Assembly (NCBI RefSeq): GCF_910594005.1
Contig: NC_057832.1
Span: forward strand, 100,327,152-100,391,151
Source: Cervus elaphus
Lineage: Eukaryota; Chordata; Mammalia; Artiodactyla; Cervidae
DNA: 64,000 nt
Reading direction: 5' to 3'
The translations under genes and the position numbers were made by a program. This document shows, piece by piece, positions 1-12,341 of this stretch. The notes below the pieces were generated by a model that saw nothing but the letters and a program-made list of their open reading frames with translations, did no database searches and was not told where the DNA came from. How positions within the stretch are numbered: position 1 is the first letter of the stretch; each line of letters opens with the position of its first letter.

Positions 1-3000
1 AGAGTAATAATAAAGGTCCTCACAGCTTCCCGGGTAATCTAAAATTGCAGGGGGTAATCTAAAATTCTCAGAGCTACGAATGCCTCACTTACAAAAGTAG
101 GACGTCCAAGGGGGCAAGGGATAACAAACTTTCCGGGTTTCTGGAATGGCAGACCAGTGCTGAGTGACTGCCACGGTGGGCTTTACATCCCAGACTTCAG
201 TCTTGATGGATTTCTTTAGTTTATTTATTCACATACCCTTATTAAGGGTCACTGTCACATCGTTGGTGATTTTTACCTTCTAGGAGCTTATAGTCAAAAT
301 AATTTTTTAAAACGTAGTCAATCAGTCCGTAGTGTCTAGTAAGTGACCTCTGTTGCCATACATTTCACCAAGTGCCTCAGGATGTTATGCATGTGAAGAG
401 AATCTAAGTCTGCATTCGGAACAAAGAGGATCAGCATCAGAGAGTGAGGCCGTAAGGGGACGGGGTGGCAGGGGGAAAGAGGCAGCAGAGTTCTGTAAAC
501 ACATAAAATCATGCGCTGAATCCCGTTTTGTCAGAATTCAGTGCTGACAAATTGCCACCATTACACATTTTATGCTATAACTGACCTGCGTGCCAATTTA
601 AGGACATGGCAATAGCAATTTCAATAATTACTGCAATTTTAGGAAAGTACTACTACCCAAATGTGTTTTGAACACTTGGGAAGCACAATGTGTCCTATTT
701 ATTGTTTTTATAGGAAAAACATATTAATTTTAATCAAAAAAATAATTGAATAGAAGATAAGCATATCATCATGCTCACATAAACTGATGTAAAATACACA
801 TTTCTGATGTTTCTTAAAAAAAGAAAAAGGAGAGTATCATGGGAGTTACAACTTTGAAAGAACTGTGAAAAAATAAAAGCACATTATAGATACTGCGAGT
901 ATTTTAAAACTGGAGAAAGAAAGGTTCTTAATGATTATCTTCCTGATAGAACAGGAAGGGAGTCATGGATTTAAATCCAGGAGGACAGAAATTAATTATC
1001 CCCCCTAAAAAAGTCAGAGAACATAAAAGACAGAATCTACAACCAATATATAACATGACAGAAACCAAAACCAACACAAGAAAAATTGCCTACATATTTC
1101 TTTCTAGCCCAGGACTCTGATTTCACTTATATTCCACAAGGGAATTAGAGAAAAGAAGGTTTTGTTTTGTTCTGTGTTCTTGGTGAGTAGCCTAAAGTCT
1201 TATGAATTTTTGTATAATCTCAATAGCACCACAGGAAAAATCCCTCAGCAACTAATGAACACTATTTGTTCTCTTTTAATTCTGACTTACACCCTAGTCC
1301 AATATGATTGTGCTAGTTCTGACTTTCTACTGAAGGTGAAAAATAAAATTACTTTTAGGCCATTCAAATCATTCTATGCCTTTCAGTAGATTAAACCTGA
1401 CATTATTACAGCCCGAGATGTTCTTTTTGTACTCGAATGAGTAATGTTGCCTTCTCCTCCCTCTCCATTTCTTGCTTTCATGCTTCTCTCCTTCCTACCT
1501 TCCTTTCTTTCTTAAATACACATCCCTTTAGAGTACTGAACGTATTAGTTAGACTTTGACCATCACTGTCGCTCAGACAGAGGAGTAGCTGTACTTCGAG
1601 GAAGCATTGTCCATCTAGGGGGTCCTAAGTTCCCAGGCAAGAGCAGCTCGTCAGCCTCTGCAACACTGATGAGAGTCCCATGGTATTGTGTTTAAGGTGG
1701 CCATCAGTCCCTGCTGGGCATGGAGAGAAACCCAGACCTTCTGACTAGAGAGCTGAGGTCTCCTGCCCTAACTGGAATGATTTCCTGATTCATTTATACA
1801 AAGAAAACATGCGTTCCTGGGAGATACAGCATAAAGAAGTACACTTTCCCATCACCCCAGTCTCATGTGACTCCCCACAGATTATCTCAACAGAGAGGGA
1901 GTGAGAAGTTGGCAGACTTCGGCATATTAATAGCAAACAACAAATTAAGAACTATGTACTTTAATTGTCAACATTCATAATTGCACAAAGTATCACAGAT
2001 CACTTAAATAATACATGTCAGTTAATCTAATGAAGAAACTAGTAATGTAGAACATTCAGAGCAATACCGTGAGCATGTAAAAACTGTCTGCGAGTGACAT
2101 TTAACACACAAAGTACAGAATGAGAACAGGTCTTTGAGGAGTAGTTATTTAAAACCCTTACCAACAGGCAAAGCACTACGGAGAAACACACATCAATATA
2201 GTCAACCTGCCAGATCTCTCAACTAAATGCACAGCAATTCTAATAGGTTTGGCTACACTGACTGTGCACACATACATAGTCATTTCAAACACTCCAGTGT
2301 TGTGTGGTGATGGGAATGCAGAATAGAAACAAAAGGGGCTACCACTTACTTGTAAAACTGAATCCAGTGGGGGAAATCTAGACTCCTGACTGGTCAACTT
2401 GAAAATGGAATAAACAGAACTCTGTCACAGAGAAAAAAAATTTTTTTTCTTAAAAATGTATATGTGTCCAAAATGGCTGAAAATCTTGTCTATGCTAGGG
2501 GAAAGTTGAATGTGGAAAAATTTGCATTTAAAAAAATCTATGCTGTAAAGAAAATAAAAAGCCAGAGCATTTTGGCATTAGCAAAAGGCTGAACTTAGTT
2601 CTCAGGCAATAAATTTATGGGGAAACATGACAGGCTCCTCATTAAAGCTTTGTGTACGTTGGCTGAATTTTATACAAGATTCTTGAATCTTATGGAAAAT
2701 TGGGCACGGCTTGACATCTGAACAATGTCCCTGGTTTGTTTGATTTCTAAAGCATCGGAAAATGTTGCACTTTGGAAATCAAGTAGAGAAGAATAAACAC
2801 ACTAAAATAGAACTGGGCTGAATCTGAAAGTTATTTTTCCATATGTCTCTATAAGATATTTATTACCTTTATTTTTCCTACAAATACAGCTTCCCATGCT
2901 GGAAATACTGTGATACCTTTTTTTTTTTTTTGGTGGTGAGAAAAATAGTCCTGTTAAGACAAATCTTACCCAGCAGCAATAACCACCTAAGGATAGGCAA

Positions 3001-4271
3001 TTTTCAGCTGGCTTTTCAGAGGCTGGTTGCCATGACAAAGAGCACAATTTATTCCTCAGTCCCTTATCACAACTACAGATCACAGGCTGTAAAAATTAAC
3101 AAGCCTCTTTTTCCTTTTCCTGATGATTTCAGAGCTCCTCATCCTTACCTGAGGTCTTTTGTTCCCCCAATTAAATGGAATGAATGTCAGTCATCTAGCA
3201 ATTCAATTAATGCCGATTCAAAATTCTGGCCAAACAAGAATCTATAATCACAACCTCCTAATCACAGCTCAGTCATGAGAATGAAAAGTAAGCAGGAAAT
3301 TGCACTAATTACTCAATTAGACTAATACTGTATTTTTAAGCAAGGATTTAAGGGGTTGTCAGCTTTGACAAAGGACTGTGGAGTCGTCCTCACCTTGTGG
3401 GCTGGTAGTGACCCAACCACAGCCAGTGTTTTCAACTGGCCATAATTTCTACCCATCTAATATGGATATGCCTGAGCTGGATAATGGAAATTTACAACTA
3501 ATAAACCAACCACAAATGAGGGACGACTCCAGGGGGCTTCAATGAATGACTCTCAACCCAGCCCTGTACAGTGGATAGGGCTTTCCCATGAGGGTGGCTG
3601 GGCACACATCATCACCTGTGCTGGCCCTAGGAGAACATCTTGTGAGGGGGAGCTTTGCACACACGTGACAGCGGCTACTAAATCTTAACTGAGTAATGCT
3701 CACAGGTATCGGCTTCCAAACTCAAGGCAGAACCTGCCTCGGGTGGGTGCTGGGCAAAAAGCTCCTGAGCCAGCAGGTCCACACCTGATGGGGACCCTGG
3801 TGGCGGCTGAGAGCTATGAATCATCCGCACCCCCAGGGGCAGCTTCTCAGGCCACAAAGCCTACCTAGAGAACCTTTGTGAAACCAAGAACACTAAGTGA
3901 AAAAGAACTGGCTGGGAAGGACACACAGATGTGCCTGAAGTAGTTACAAAACAATGCAGGATACAGACCAAAACAAACTCGACCTTATTTTTTAAAAAAT
4001 GAAAGCCTAAAAAAATTAAGACTTTTTTCCTACTCAGTTTCAGAGACTTAAATATTCTGTAAACAATAGGGAGGACACTAGAGCCTGTCATGCCTCTGGT
4101 TTTTGTAAAAATCCTTCCCAAGCTGGATGTGGGAAAGCAGTTGGAGATAGGAAGAGGGCCTGATACACAAGCTTAGGTCTTTGCAGCAGTTTCTGAAATG
4201 ACCACCTTGGGAACTGCTTGGGGTTCCAAAAGGAGAGAAAACATTTATTTGACTAAGGCAGACAAAGTCTT
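1..4271. other. Downstream of CEP41: 3' UTR and/or intergenic DNA
   Basis: AT-rich unique-looking sequence with no supported coding exon on either strand; the open frames are short and lack splice or similarity support. I see no Bov-tA, CHR or young L1 copy here, unlike the rest of the window. That would fit a conserved long 3' UTR, but it is weak evidence. Candidate AATAAA hexamers for CEP41 occur at 220-229, 2859-2864 and 2868-2873. In human the next gene on this side is CPA1; no carboxypeptidase exon is visible. Confidence 0.5.
4244..4249 (-). terminator. CEP41: AATAAA polyadenylation signal candidate, 22 bases after the CEP41 stop
   Basis: TTTATT on the + strand reads AATAAA in the gene's direction. 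If used it would give a very short 3' UTR of about 45-55 bases. Further AATAAA hexamers lie downstream (2868-2873, 2859-2864, and an overlapping pair at 220-229), so a long 3' UTR is equally possible. Sequence alone does not choose. Confidence 0.4.
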
Positions 4272-4420
4272 TTACTTCCAGGGTTTGCCTTGCAGGTGGC
4301 CACTGCCCAGTGAGCGGGGATTCTGGTGGCTGGCAGGGCCCCCCGCGGGGAGGTTCTGACCACTGCGGGTACCTGGAACCTTGGCATCTCTTCCAGAAGC
4401 GTTAGCTTGGCTCAGCCGGC
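4272..4420 (-). CDS. CEP41: CEP41 coding exon 11 and stop codon
   Basis: 149 coding bases. The acceptor is CCTCCAG. It encodes SRLSQANASGRDAKV, then a Gly/Pro-rich tail ending SGHLQGKPWK, with TAA at 4274-4272. The reading frame agrees with the phase left by exon 10, which confirms the assembly. Confidence 0.95.
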
Positions 4421-6356
4421 CTGGAGGAAGCAAGAAAGCAGGGAGCAGAAATGCAAAAATGATTGCAGAGACAATCTGCCAAGTATACTTTTAAACTAAT
4501 GAAGTCTTATGCTACAAACCACTTTTAAGCTAATGAAGTTCTATTCAGCATCTACTTTAGGTTAAAACCTACTCTTGAGCCTTGAGATCAATTAGAAGGT
4601 AGGGAAGAGGGTAGGGATGAAAGGAAACCCAGATTGCTCTTCTTTCCTTCCTCTCTATTATCCCAACCAACCTCGCCTATTTGTCATTTCTTCTCATAGA
4701 GAAGGGAACAGCAACATTTAGAGGAGAAAGAGAAAGCACTGTGCCAAAGGAAAGGCTGGAAGTGTAAGAAGAAGCAGCAGAAGGAAGCAAAGTTTTCCAA
4801 GAAGGAATTGAGGGCTTCCCTGGTGGCTCAGTGGTAAAGAATCCGCTGGCCAATGCAGGAGACACGGGTTCAATCCCTGGGTTGGGAAGACCTTCTTGGA
4901 GAAGGGAATGGCAACCCACTCCAGTATTCTTGCTTGGAAAATCCCATGGACAGAGGAGCCTGACAGGCTACAGTCCCTGGGGTGGCAAGAGAGTCAGACA
5001 TGACTTAGCGACTAAACAACAAAAACAATGGTAATAATGAGGGGAAAGATGGAATACTTTGTATTCCAAGAAGGATTCTGAATGCTTTAGCTTAGCCTCT
5101 CAACTCCGCCCGAGACACCCACTTTATTTGACTGAAAACTTCTCCTATTTTGGTTGTCTGTGTGCAATGCCTAATTCTTGCCATCATCTGGGAGCACCTC
5201 CACTCACTCATTTCCCCTCTCCTCACACAGCACCTGCATACTTCCCTCCCTGCTGCAAATATTTTAAGAATCTGAATATAAGAGATCAAGCTTCTCATAT
5301 GATGAGGTTGGTGTTCAAAGCTGTAAATCTCAAGTTCTACAGAAACATTATTTCCAAAGGTCAAAATATCTTACTAGGATTGTCTGCAGGACCCTGGTCC
5401 TCTTCCAGGTAATATTCTATTTTCTTTAGGTCTTCTGGGGTAAATCTCCATTTATTCTCAGCTGGTAGGGGCAGCACTTTGGGGCTGGATCGTTTCCGAG
5501 CAGAACCAGGAGGAAGGGCCTGCTGGCAAGACGCTGGCAGGGAACCTGTAATCAGTCCTTCTGGGAATTTCTGAGCTAAGACTTTTAGACCTAGGTATGG
5601 AAGATCATCAGAAAAAGCAGTGTTAGCACAGTGAGGCCAAGGCAAACCTGGAAAGCAGCCCACGTGTCTCCTCAACACAAGGACGGGAAATCTTTCTTAA
5701 TTGCTTCACCATTAAGTAAATTACCCCAGAAAATGTCCGTTGTTATGTGGGATTTCTGAGAATTCCACCAGAAATTGCTTTGCTCAAGTCTTCAGCACTG
5801 AGGCTTGCTTACAGAGCCATAAAGCAACATCATTCTTTCAGGAATTAGAAACATGTGCTGATTGAGCTAAGGGAAGTTTCACATATCCTGCCTCCCTTCC
5901 GCCAGCATGGTTTTTTCTCTTTCCAGAACACTGAATTCTGAGCTCTGCAGGGGAGGGGAGGGGGAAACTCTAGGAGTGAAGTTGGAGTGTAAGTCCAAGT
6001 ATTCGCCTTTTAAGTCCAAAGCAGAACATAGCCCCTCACCTCCGGAAAGCATGAAGAGGTTCTCAAACCCCCGCTCGCACATGGTGGTGGCCGCCTGGCT
6101 GGCCAGCCTCTCATCGTCATCGTACAGGATGATGATCTTGCCATGGGCGTTTTTCTAGGAGTCAGATGAGTTAAGGTTTGACCACACTGAGCTAATGCTC
6201 CTAGACTATACAGAAATGCCCAGGGAAGGAAAGCAGTCAAGGTTTGCCTATCTTGAGTTCAGGGAGCACAGGACGACCCCTCTTCAGGGCATCCTGAATT
6301 TTTTTTCCTGTGCTGAAAACCAACACAAGCTGGTATCCTTTTATTGTATATATATG

Positions 6357-6390
<34 letters not shown>

Positions 6391-9300
6391 TATATACACA
6401 ATATATATATATATATATATATATCTCCAAGATGGCACTAGTTATATACTGTATACTCTTTGGCCCTTTCATCTATACAATCCCGGAGAGCAATTATAAC
6501 CTCCATTTATAGTTGAGGAAACATAAAAACTTTTGTGCCCAATGTATCCACGGCAGCCTTACTTAGAACAGTAAGAAAGTGGGAACCACCTAAAAGTCCA
6601 GTGCTCCAGAGAGGAATGATTTAGTAAACTACAGTAAATCTAAAGATGAGATATTTTACTGCATCAAAAACAGAGTTTATAAAGAGCTTGTATTAGTGTG
6701 GGGAAATTTACTGTAATAGGAAGTGGGGGAAGCAACACACTAAATTATATATATGACTTTCACTTTGTTAAAGTCACTACATAGAAGACCGCCTGGAATA
6801 AAATACACAAAAGATACCGTAAGAGTTTGTTGTTCAGTTGTGTGGTTATCGGGGATCTCAATTTTCTTTTTTATATTTTTCAGTATTTAAATTTTCTATT
6901 TGTACTATTCTTATGAGCAAATTAAAATTTTAAGAAGAAAAAAATTAAAGTAGAAGGAAAAAATTCACTCCTTACATTTTACTTGGGGAAAATGGGAAAA
7001 AAAATCTTTCTGGGGAAAAAAATGTCGAAGGACTAACTGTCAATAGATCCTAACTGTTAATCTAATGTTTCTTGTCCAACTGCAGGACGGACTAGAAAGC
7101 AGCCTCAGCAACAGCTAAGGATCCAAATTCTAAAATATGCTAAGTTAGCTAATTAATATTGGTAAATTTGATTCTTACAATCCTTATACCACCCAACTCC
7201 TTAAAGTGCAACAAAGGATACATACTCAAGAATATCATTTGAGTAAGGGTTCATTGTTCTAGACAGAGTTGCAATTGGGTAACTGTAAGCTGCAAAGAGA
7301 AGAAAAAGCTTAGGAAGTTTGTAGTTCACAGTACAACTAGGCCCCAATCCCTAGCTGCTTTAACATCTAAGAGTTAAAAGAAACATATTTTCAAACTCAC
7401 TAGTGATAAACCTAAATACTTCTGTGAAAGAGAAGAGAACAGGACTCAATGAACAACAGGAAGCACTGCTTCACTGTTTCTGACATTTAGCCCTGGGCCC
7501 CTGATCCCTCTGAGAATGTCCCCAGCCTCTCTCAGAACATGCAGTGGAGCCAACTCACAGGTTCCCGGAACCCATCTGGCTAGCACTATGCTGACCACGG
7601 GTGGGGGTCGAGCCTGCCCGGGCTCAGGTCTGGGCTCTGTTCTTGGGAGTGAGACACTGAAAAGCCTTTCTCTCTTACCTCCAACAATGTGGCACTGCTG
7701 GTAAGAGTCTCTATCTCGCACATCTAGCAGCAGGAAAGGGCAGTCGGGATAAGGTTTGTCTTTGGTATTGGGCTCTGTTTTCTTCACAAGCCCTTTGTCT
7801 AGATCCAGTTCCCCAACACCACTGATGACGCTGCAAGTGAAAAAGTAGGCCGGCAGACACTAGTCAGGGGTGGGTGGCTTAAAGGTCAAATGCGTTTTTT
7901 TCACAATGGCGACAAGAGTGCTCAATGTCTTTTCAAAAAACACCTCAAAGAAAAAGGAAAATGGATATGGTGTCTCAGTTCTGTCTCTGAATGCAAGGTC
8001 CTATGGATGGATTCTTATTCTATCACCCTGGACACCAAGGAAGGGATCCACTGTCCATACTCACCTTCAGAGAGTGCATGTTAGGTCATTAGCATGGCAG
8101 AGGGGGTAGAAACTGTAGGGCACATGCTGCCTCCAGCAACAAGGGCAGCATTCAGAGAAAGAAAGAGGCGAACAGTTAATCCAACGGAATTTTGATGAGT
8201 GTAAGAAAGCAGAGCAAAAGGAAAGAATAAGGTTGACAGGACAGGAAAACTGAAGACATTTCTATGTATATTATGTGTAACATAAAGTAACAATGGTATT
8301 TTAATATATTTCATATACCATGACTTATCCAGTATGTCTTATCCTCAATGTCTTCAATAGTTATCTGTAGTCACTTAAATTTTTATAGGTTACGAAGTTG
8401 AGGTTGAAGAGGCTTTTAGATTTTGTGGCATGTGATAAGACGGTGGAAAAACTATGATTAAAATGAGGAAGCTGTTTCTGACCCATTTCTGAAGTCATAT
8501 AATTACCAAAATTGCTTGCCATGTTAATATAGGCAAAATATGGCATAAACATGAATTGGAGAAAAAATGTGTTATGATCAAAATGGCAAGCAGTGAAATA
8601 TCTGCATTGGGATAAGAAGATGATCACTTTTCTGATAATATGAAGACACACATGCCAAACCACAGGTTAGTTAGTATGTAGCAATAGTTCCTCTCCCATC
8701 ACAGCAAGTCAAATTCTGCCTTTAAATCCAATGAAAAACTACAACTATATGCCATATAGTGCATATTTTGTTGAACCAAAGAAGAAAAAACTCTATGTCA
8801 TGTGAAACTACATCCTCATGGAAGCCTTGTTTGTCTGTCTTGTTTTGAATGCAATTTTAGAGTCCATGCACAGAAGTAGTTATGAAAATAATAGTAGTGC
8901 AATTGACAATAGCAATACTGTCTCCAGTAGAACTAGCCTGTCTGGTAGAACTGTTTTACCAGTAGAAGGGATGCATATATGCAGAAAATTAGTACCATCT
9001 TATAACCAACAGTGAATATAGGTGAGGAAGTACTGCATCGTGAAACTGCCATGTGCATTTGAGAGTTGACATCAAGGCTGCTTTCACTCTCCTTTGCACC
9101 TATTTAATATCAGAGCACTATATGTGGCACTCTATTTTTCTTCTGATTCTAGACAGGGTAATTATAAGCTGCAGCAGACAGAAAAGGAGAGGGGGGGAAA
9201 TCATACTCTCTGAGTCAAAAGACAGCGTGGTTGTAAAACTGAGTCCTAATAGCAAACTTGCATATAGGAAAGCTCAGAAGAAAGGGGTTGAGGAGTGAAA

Positions 9301-12300
9301 ATTAATGCTCTCCTATCAATAGATGCTTGCATTAACTAAGAATGCTGTGAAAAGATTCAGGAGGTGGCATTTATATAGAGAGAAAATCAAATGGCTGGGA
9401 TGAAAATGTGGGATTTCATGACGCCAACCTGTTTCTAAGGTAATTAAATCATTGACATGGTATGTAGATTAATGAAGGTAAAATGCAGTGAAAACATGAA
9501 TCTGATAAGAGCACCTCTGAAGAGTCGAGCGGCTAAAGTCCCCGGCTCCCTCACTGTTTATGAACTGGACGGGGCTTGGCGACTGCTCCCCAGGGCTCCC
9601 ATTCCCGTTGGTCTTGGCAGTGATTTCGGCATCAGGCTCTGAAGTTGCAGAATCATTGTCTAAAATTTGCAAATGAATAAATAAATAAATTTAACCTCAG
9701 AATTTTTATTTACTTGTTAGGTAGTTCCACTGAAAGTAGGTGGAAAAAGGAACTCATACAATCATTATTAAATTGTTCTCTAAGTTCTAACATACAGATT
9801 CTCAAACTGTAGCCTGTGGACCCCAGGAGTCCCCAAGACCCTTTTTCAGGGGATCTGAAAGGTGAAAACTATTTTCATAATACTATGATGTTATTTGTCT
9901 TTTTTACCATGCTGATATTTGCACTGAGGGTAAACATGGCAGTAACATTTTCTAAAAAGTCCCTGATAAAGTAGTAATCATAATTTTTATTAAATGTCCT
10001 CCTTAAACAACACACCTTTAAAATATTCTGTGTGATGAAATGGGGGAATTCACACACAACAAATTTGCTACACACCAACATCCCATTGGTGTTTCAAGGG
10101 GAAGTATGTATGGGATTTGTGCTACTTTTGCCTTGAACTCCACTTTTATGTGGAAGAAAAACTGACATGAAAACTATAGTTATTTAGAGTTGTGCATTTG
10201 GCAGATATTTTCTAAAAGATGATCTAAGTGAATTTCTCATTTCAAGGAAAACAACCAATGGTATTTGTTGCAATGATTAAACTTTAAACAAGAATAGAAT
10301 TTTGGAAGCTATTTGCCACCAAGAGCTTGACTTCTTTACCATCTTAATGACTTTTCTGATAAGATGGGTGTTGAGGTTAATAAATGTGACTTATTGATAT
10401 TGTATAACAAAATTTGTCAACATTTGGAAGATAACTCTTAACTCAGTGAAACTAGTGAAAATTAAAGTCGCTCAGTCGTGTCCAACTCTTTGCGACCCCA
10501 TGGACCATACAGTCCAGGGAATTCTCCAGGTCAGAATACTGGTGCACTGGGAAGACCCAGAGGGATCGGGTAGTGCGGGAGGTGGGAGGGGGGATCAGGA
10601 TGGGGAATACATGTAAATCCATGGCTGATTCATGTCAATGTATGACAAAAACCACTACAATACTGTAAAGTAATTAGCCTCCAACTAATAAAAATAGATG
10701 AAAAAAAAAATAATACTGGAGTGGGTAGCCTTTCCCTTCTCCAGGGTCTTCCCAACCCACAGATTGAACCCAGGTCTCCTGCACTGCAGGCGGATTCTTT
10801 ACCAGCTGAGCCACAAAGGAAGCCCAAGAATACTGGAGTGGGTAGCCTATCCCTTCTCCAGGGGATCTTCCTGACCCAAGAATCTAACCTGGGTCTCCTG
10901 CATTGCAGGCGAATTCTTTACCAACTGAGCTATCAGGGAAGCCCTCATCAGTACTTTCCAAATGACCAATGAATGATGTTATAAAATTATGTATGAGTAA
11001 AAAATACATTCAGAGTTCAAAACAGACCAATGGGTTCAATGTAACAGGGTATGAAAAGTTCATTGATATGGTTTCAGATTCCACACTACAACCAACCTTT
11101 AAGAAGGTACCAGCTATCAAGTTTTGATGTAGTGTCAAAGAAAAATATATATATTATATGAAAGGACTATTAAAATGTTCTTCCTTTTTTCAGTTACAGA
11201 TCTGGGTGAGGCCAGATTTTCTTCAGGTTACTTCAGCCCAAAGAGCATATTGCAACAGACTGAATGCAGAAGGTATGAGATATTTGCTGTCTTCTGTTAA
11301 ATCAGACATTAACAAGACTTACAAAAAGTGTGAAACAATGTTATGCTCCATATATATTTTTGTTTTGGTAACACAGCTATTTTGCATAAAAATATGTTAT
11401 TTATGTTTGCAATGGGTTTAGTAGTATTATTTTTAAGGTAAATAGCAAATAAATATTCTTAAAATTCTATTTAAAATTTTAATACCCCAAGTATTAATAG
11501 ATATAATTCACAAAAACCAAAACTCTTTGAGGTCCTCAAAAATTAAGTGTAGAGGAAGATTAATATGAAAAGGTTTGAGAATTTGCTGTTCTAACCAATA
11601 TAATGAGAGAATAAATAGAAATAAGAAGTGTAGTTATTAAAGAGAATATCAAATTTTAATTTGCATATGACATAATATACCTAGAGACTTTAAGAGAATC
11701 CTATGAGAATAAGGAAAATATTCATAAATATGTTAGATTTTAAAATTAATCTAGATTTTAAGGTTAATTAAAAAATAAGCTATTTATAAAATAAATAAAT
11801 TAAATACTGACAATCAAAATATTTTTTCTACATACCAATTAGAAAATAACATGAAGAACATCTCATTCACGATAACAGCTATAGTTACAAAATATACTCT
11901 CCTAGAAAATTAACCTATTAAAGAATGTGAAGGCCCTATAAAAACTGGTAAGTACTTTATAGGTCTTATAAAAATTTTACTTAGGGACATTAAAGAAGAC
12001 CTGGATGAAGAGAGAGTGACATATTGTGCATATTCCTGACTTAATGATTAAAGTGAAATGATGTTAATCCTTTCCTAATTTAATTTTCAGCCTTAAAACA
12101 AATCCCAATGGACTTTTTTTTTTTAAAAAGCTTAAAAGGATTTTAAAGATGAGAAGAAAAAGGATATATGTATATGTAATTTGGAGAACCTGCCTTTTCA
12201 AGTAGTCACATATATTGTAAAGGTAAAGGGTCAAAACAATGCAGTAGAACAATGGAAAATTACAAAGAACACGGAAACAAATCCTAGGAGATATAGATAT

Positions 12301-12310
12301 ATATAAATAA

Positions 12311-12341
<31 letters not shown>

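Larger units (their letters stand above)
6155..7221 (-). other. CEP41: CEP41 intron 8
   Basis: 1067 bases. It contains a (TA)n microsatellite (6346-6424) and an old L1-like 3' fragment on the + strand (about 6530-6960). Confidence 0.85.
9795..11592 (+). mobile_element. hAT-like DNA transposon relic, interrupted
   Basis: The ends form imperfect inverted repeats: CAGATTCTCAAACTGTAG near 9796 and GGTTTGAGAATTTGCTGTTC near 11573. The interior is degenerate, with hAT-transposase-like wording (for example an open stretch 11158-11421), and no intact transposase remains. Removing the SINE/L1 block at 10460-10944 leaves about 1.3 kb. Family name not certain (Zaphod-like). Confidence 0.5.

Noticed and set aside
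4813..5030. tRNA-like box-B sequence (GGTTCAATCC) as a functional tRNA gene.
   Set aside because: It is the degenerate tRNA-derived head of Bov-tA. No intact cloverleaf is present, and the same holds for the CHR SINEs.
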